Shown in pieces: positions 29,597 through 32,987 of a stretch of 32,987 bases of DNA. Both the position numbers and the translations under genes were made by a program. The notes beneath the pieces are model-generated. The model ran no database searches. It was given only the letters and a program-made list of their open reading frames with translations, and was not told where the DNA came from. The stretch covers positions 1 to 32,987 of the forward strand of contig JBBSLC010000011.1 in the NCBI GenBank assembly GCA_038255685.1, in the 5' to 3' direction. Positions within the stretch are counted from its first letter, which is position 1, and each line of letters opens with the position of its first letter. Origin of the DNA: CADCSY01 sp038255685. Lineage in GTDB: Bacteria; Actinomycetota; Acidimicrobiia; Acidimicrobiales; CADCSY01.

Positions 29597-31954
29597 CTAC
29601 CCGCTGGCTGCGGACTCGCCCTCCGGTGCCGGCGGCTGCGCGTCGAAGGGGTTGACCGTGATGCGCACCGTCGACTGCACCGGCCGGCGCGTCCCGCCCG
29701 CGGGTGACTGCTTCCAGACCCGCCCGAGTCGGCTCTCGGCCCCGGCGGCGGGCGGCTCCGCCTCCTGGATGACCTCGACGTAGAAGCCGGCGTTGTTCAA
29801 GAAGGCGACTGCCTCGGCCTCGGTGAGGCCGAGCACTGCGGGCACCTCGCTCGTGGCGGCCTGGCCGTTGGCGACCTCGATCGTCACGGTGCTGCCGCCC
29901 TGGACCCGCGTCCCCGCACGTGGGCGCTGGGCGACGACGTAGCCAGGTGGGTACTCGTCGCTCGGGACCTCGAGCCGCTCGACCACGTGGCCGTCCCTCG
30001 TCAGGCTCGCTTCCGCAGGCGAGACGGGGAGGCCGACGACGTTGCGCACGCGAGGCAGGGAGAGGTCCTCCTCCCGCTCGCCGGCGCTGCGCTGGCCCGC
30101 CCCCTCCTCCGCAGGTGGTGCAGGGGGGACGAACGTGGTGATGGGCACGTCGGCGAGCGCTGCCGACGTGTAGAGCTGCCAGATCTGCGCTGGCCACGAC
30201 CCACCCGTGACCCGCATCGGGGTCGCAGGCGGCACCATCGATCGGTTGCCCTGCTCTGCGAAGCCCATCCACACCGAGGTGACGAGGTCGGGGGTGTACC
30301 CGACGAACCAAGCGTCCCTCCACTCCTGGCCGGTGCCGGTCTTCCCTGCGACGGGGCGCCCGATCCGAGCCCGTGTGCCGGTGCCCTGCTCCACCACCAG
30401 CTGGAGCACGGCGTTGACCTCGTCGGCGATGCGGGCGTCGAGCACCCGCTGCTGGCTGTGCTGGTGCTGGTAGAGGATCGTGCCGTCGGTGCGCGCCACC
30501 TTGGTGACGAAGACCGGGTCGACCCGCATGCCCCGGTTGGCGAAGGTGGCGTAGGACGCCGCCATGTCGAGGCCGCTCACCAGGTTGGTGCCGAGCACCG
30601 CAGAGGGGTTCGGCGGGAGGGGGGAGGTGACCCCGTAGCGGGCAGCGGCCGCCATCGCGTCTTGCGGTCCGACCTCTTGGATGAGCTGGGCGTAGACCGT
30701 GTTGAACGACTTGATCGTCGCCTCGACGAGGTCCGCCTCACCGACGTCGCCCCCGCCCTCGTAGTTCTGCACCTTCCACAGCTCGTTCGTGAGCTGGATC
30801 TCGATCTGGGACGGGGCGGGGTAGCGCCGGGTGAGCGGGATCCCCTCCTCGAGGGCAGCGGCGAGCACGAGCGGCTTGAACGACGAGCCTGCGGGCCGGC
30901 CACTGCCACCCGTCGCAAGGTCGATCTTCGCTTGCCCCCCGCCGCCGAAGAAGTCCCGTCCGCCGACGAGGGCGCGCACGAAGCCTGACCGGGGGTCGAC
31001 CGAGACGAGCGCTGCTTCGGGCCCTGGCTCTGGTGGGCGCACCCGGGCGACAGACTCCTCGGCCGTCGCCTGGAGGGCGAGGTCGACGGTCGTGGTGATC
31101 CGCAGGCCACCGTTGAAGAGCAGGTCCCGTCGCTCGCCGAACGTCGCGCCGAACCGCTCGTCGTCGAGGATCAGCTCCTTTGCCTGCTCGACGAACCAGG
31201 GTGCGGCGTAGCGGTCCTCGGTCGTCTTCACCGCCAGCTCCAGCGGCTCGGCGACGGCGAGGGCGACGGCGGCCGGCTCGAGCCAGCCGAGCTGGCCCAT
31301 GCGCTTCAGCGCGGTGTTGCGCCGCGTGACCGCCGCTTCGGGCTCGTCGTAGGGGTCGTAGGCGCTCGGCGCCCGGATCAGGCCGGCCAGCGTCGCCGCC
31401 TGGGCGACGGAGAGCTCGTCGGCGGCGACGCCGAAGTACTCGCCGGCGGCGGACTGGATCCCGTAGGCACCGTTCCCGAAGAAGATCGTGTTGAGGTAGA
31501 GCTCGAGGATCCTGTCTTTGGAGTAGCTGCGCTCCAGCTCGACGGCGAGCAGCGCCTCCTCGACCTTGCGCTCGAGCGACTGGTCCGGGGTCAGCAGCGT
31601 GTTCTTCACGTACTGCTGGGTGATCGTCGAGCCGCCCTCGACGATCGAACCTGACCTCGTGTTGGCCCTCGTCGCTCGGAGGATGGCGCGCACGTCCACG
31701 CCCCGGTGGTCGTAGAAGCGGCTGTCCTCGACGGCGAGCACCGCCTGGGTGACGTGGGCGGGCAGGTCGGAGACCCGGACGTTCTCCCGGTTCTCCTCGG
31801 CGACGAGGGTGGTGAGCAGGGTGCCGTCGGCGGCGAAGATCTTGGTCGACTGGGCGAGGTCAGGGTCGGCGACGTCGAGCGTGGCCGGCGTGTAGGAGCA
31901 GGCGCCGGTGGCGAGGACCACGACCACCGCAAGCGCACGCACGATCACCCTCAC
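29597..31954 (-). CDS. Class A penicillin-binding protein with two C-terminal PASTA domains
   Basis: 785 residues; it polymerises and cross-links peptidoglycan outside the membrane. The N-terminus MRVIVRALAVVVVLATGACS is a signal sequence with a lipobox-like end (Cys19). Transglycosylase motifs: AVEDSRFYDHRG (catalytic Glu76), GGSTITQQYVKN, RKVEEALLAVELER and KDRILELYLNTIFFGNGAYG. Transpeptidase motifs: SSFK (Ser357, Lys360), SFN (416-418) and KTG (538-540). Two PASTA repeats follow, about 632-697 and 702-768, then a short acidic tail. PASTA domains bind muropeptides, as in actinobacterial PonA-type proteins. Start GTG 31954 or GTG 31948; the latter has the better SD spacing (GGAG, 8 nt). Confidence 0.95.
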   Translation of the reverse strand: MRVIVRALAVVVVLATGACSYTPATLDVADPDLAQSTKIFAADGTLLTTLVAEENRENVRVSDLPAHVTQAVLAVEDSRFYDHRGVDVRAILRATRANTRSGSIVEGGSTITQQYVKNTLLTPDQSLERKVEEALLAVELERSYSKDRILELYLNTIFFGNGAYGIQSAAGEYFGVAADELSVAQAATLAGLIRAPSAYDPYDEPEAAVTRRNTALKRMGQLGWLEPAAVALAVAEPLELAVKTTEDRYAAPWFVEQAKELILDDERFGATFGERRDLLFNGGLRITTTVDLALQATAEESVARVRPPEPGPEAALVSVDPRSGFVRALVGGRDFFGGGGQAKIDLATGGSGRPAGSSFKPLVLAAALEEGIPLTRRYPAPSQIEIQLTNELWKVQNYEGGGDVGEADLVEATIKSFNTVYAQLIQEVGPQDAMAAAARYGVTSPLPPNPSAVLGTNLVSGLDMAASYATFANRGMRVDPVFVTKVARTDGTILYQHQHSQQRVLDARIADEVNAVLQLVVEQGTGTRARIGRPVAGKTGTGQEWRDAWFVGYTPDLVTSVWMGFAEQGNRSMVPPATPMRVTGGSWPAQIWQLYTSAALADVPITTFVPPAPPAEEGAGQRSAGEREEDLSLPRVRNVVGLPVSPAEASLTRDGHVVERLEVPSDEYPPGYVVAQRPRAGTRVQGGSTVTIEVANGQAATSEVPAVLGLTEAEAVAFLNNAGFYVEVIQEAEPPAAGAESRLGRVWKQSPAGGTRRPVQSTVRITVNPFDAQPPAPEGESAASG

Positions 31955-32049
31955 CGCTCCATCATCGGCGTTCCAGGCGCCGGACTGAGGTCATGCTCCC
32001 GCGGGCCGGACGGCAACCGGCTGGACCCGGGACCGGGTGGCAGCCCACG

Positions 32050-32987
32050 ATGCTCGCCATGGACGTGCTCGCCGATCTGCTCGCCAGGGGCCTCGTGCAG
32101 GACTCGACGGACCTCGAGGCGCTCGCCTCGCGCCTCGCAGCGGGCCCGACGACGCTCTACTGGGGCTGCGATCCGACAGCGGACAGCCTCCACATCGGCA
32201 ACCTCATCGGCATCCTCGTCCTGCGCCGCTTCGGCGAGGCAGGCCATCGGCCCATCGCCCTCGCCGGGGGAGCCACGGGCATGATCGGCGATCCGAGCGG
32301 CACGTCCGACGAGCGGAACCTGCTCGATGCAGAGGCCCTCGCCACCAACTTGGCGGGGATCGCCGAGCAGCTCGCACGCCTCGGCGGCGCGCCGCTCGTC
32401 GACAACAGCGAGTGGACCGCGGACGTGTCGCTCCTCGAGTTCCTACGAGACATCGGCAAGCACGTGACCGTCAACCAGATGGTGGCGAAGGAATCGGTCC
32501 GGGCGCGCATGGAGGGCACGTCCGGCATCTCGTACACCGAGTTCAGCTACATGCTGCTCCAAGCCCACGACTACCTGCGCCTGGCCGAGCGAGAGGGCTG
32601 CGAGCTGCAGATCGGCGGATCGGACCAGTGGGGCAACATCACCGTCGGCGTCGACCTCGTGCGCAAGGTCACAGGTCGCCACGTCCACGCCCTGACCTGG
32701 CCGCTCCTGACCCGGGCCGACGGCAAGAAGTTCGGGAAGTCCGTCGGGGGCGGGGGGGTGTGGCTCTCGGCCGAGCGCACCTCGCCCTACCAGCTCCACC
32801 AGTACTTCCTCCAGGTGCCAGACGCCGACGTCCGGCGGATGCTGCTGTGGTTCACGCTCCTGCCCGTCGAGGACTGCGAGGCAGTCGCCGATGCCCACGA
32901 CGCCGATCCATCGGCGCGCGCTGGGCAGCGCAGGCTGGCCGACGAGGTCACCGCCCTCGTGCACGGCGAGGCAGCTGCGGCGAGCGC
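32050..32987 (+). CDS. tyrS: Tyrosine-tRNA ligase (3' end cut by window)
   Basis: 312 residues are visible of the usual ~420; the C-terminal S4-type tRNA-binding domain is beyond the window. The class I signature is DSLHIGN (45-51), the tyrosine pocket has ISYTEFSYMLLQAHDYLRL and GGSDQWGNITVG, and the KMSKS-type loop is KFGKS (227-231), the usual TyrRS variant. Glycine-rich SVGGGGVWL follows the loop. Start ATG 32050 has a weak G-rich site (GGTGG, 9 nt); ATG 32059 begins at MDVLADLLARG, closer to the family N-terminus, so the start is open. It is divergent from the PBP gene with 95 bp between; I see no clear promoter or T-box there. Confidence 0.96.
   Translation, partial: MLAMDVLADLLARGLVQDSTDLEALASRLAAGPTTLYWGCDPTADSLHIGNLIGILVLRRFGEAGHRPIALAGGATGMIGDPSGTSDERNLLDAEALATNLAGIAEQLARLGGAPLVDNSEWTADVSLLEFLRDIGKHVTVNQMVAKESVRARMEGTSGISYTEFSYMLLQAHDYLRLAEREGCELQIGGSDQWGNITVGVDLVRKVTGRHVHALTWPLLTRADGKKFGKSVGGGGVWLSAERTSPYQLHQYFLQVPDADVRRMLLWFTLLPVEDCEAVADAHDADPSARAGQRRLADEVTALVHGEAAAAS

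Noticed and set aside
31955..32049. A T-box or other leader before tyrS
   Set aside because: Only 95 bp separate it from the divergent PBP gene, and no T-box sequence or strong hairpin is visible.
1..32987. Mobile elements, CRISPR arrays, tRNA or rRNA genes, toxin-antitoxin or defence systems
   Set aside because: No transposase-like, integrase-like or nuclease-effector motif, no spaced direct repeats and no tRNA-like fold was seen on either strand.

Overview
The window is high-GC, gene-dense chromosomal DNA from an actinomycete-type bacterium. Support for this comes from the infC-rpmI-rplT-pheST block with a DUF1844-like gene beside it, a gluABCD-type amino-acid transporter, the argCJBDFRGH order, frequent GTG/TTG starts, and probable leaderless promoters (TAnnnT 6-8 nt before the start codon). 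A deep actinobacterial lineage such as Acidimicrobiia is my best guess, from gene order and style only. There is no tRNA, rRNA, insertion sequence, phage gene or CRISPR array. Everything looks like core genome, and no gene-free stretch exceeds 300 bases.

Layout. (1) 1-548 (-): the main part of an RsmC-like methyltransferase, divergent from (2) 577-4033 (+): def, fmt, rsmB, a MogA/MoaB-type gene and a small S4-domain gene. (3) 4111-7607 (+): an FMN riboswitch and the full riboflavin operon ribD-ribE-ribBA-ribH. (4) 7661-8748 (+): hisG coupled to a small cold-shock-like gene. (5) 8759-12108 (-): a gluABCD-like glutamate/polar amino-acid ABC importer. (6) 12172-13146 (-): a low-complexity unknown protein and a DUF1844-like protein. 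(7) 13377-19920 (+): infC-rpmI-rplT, an rRNA 2'-O-methyltransferase, an orphan PAS histidine kinase, and pheS-pheT. (8) 19942-20181 (-): a small membrane protein. (9) 20279-29590 (+): argC-J-B-D-F-R-G-H followed by a hotdog thioesterase and an alkyladenine DNA glycosylase. (10) 29597-31954 (-): a class A penicillin-binding protein with two PASTA domains. (11) 32050 to the end (+): the start of tyrS.

How the genes work together. def and fmt handle the formyl group of initiator Met. rsmB, the SpoU methylase, IF3, L35, L20, PheRS and TyrRS serve translation. RibBA, RibD, RibH and RibE give a riboflavin route whose operon carries its own FMN sensor; the separate phosphatase step is not here. ArgJ permits the cyclic (acetyl-recycling) arginine pathway, and ArgR, encoded inside the operon, probably acts on two palindromes that cover the argC promoter.

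The most interesting signals are in gene control, not in new protein families. They are: a probable AUA start codon for infC behind a structured leader; two probable CUG starts (gluC and the glycosylase), each with a well-placed Shine-Dalgarno (SD) sequence; an FMN riboswitch whose three competing helices can be read by eye; argC promoter/operator overlap on a leaderless start; and two tiny relay ORFs inside the arg operon. I found no convincing new multi-gene system. All helices and motifs were found by eye, without folding or database searches.
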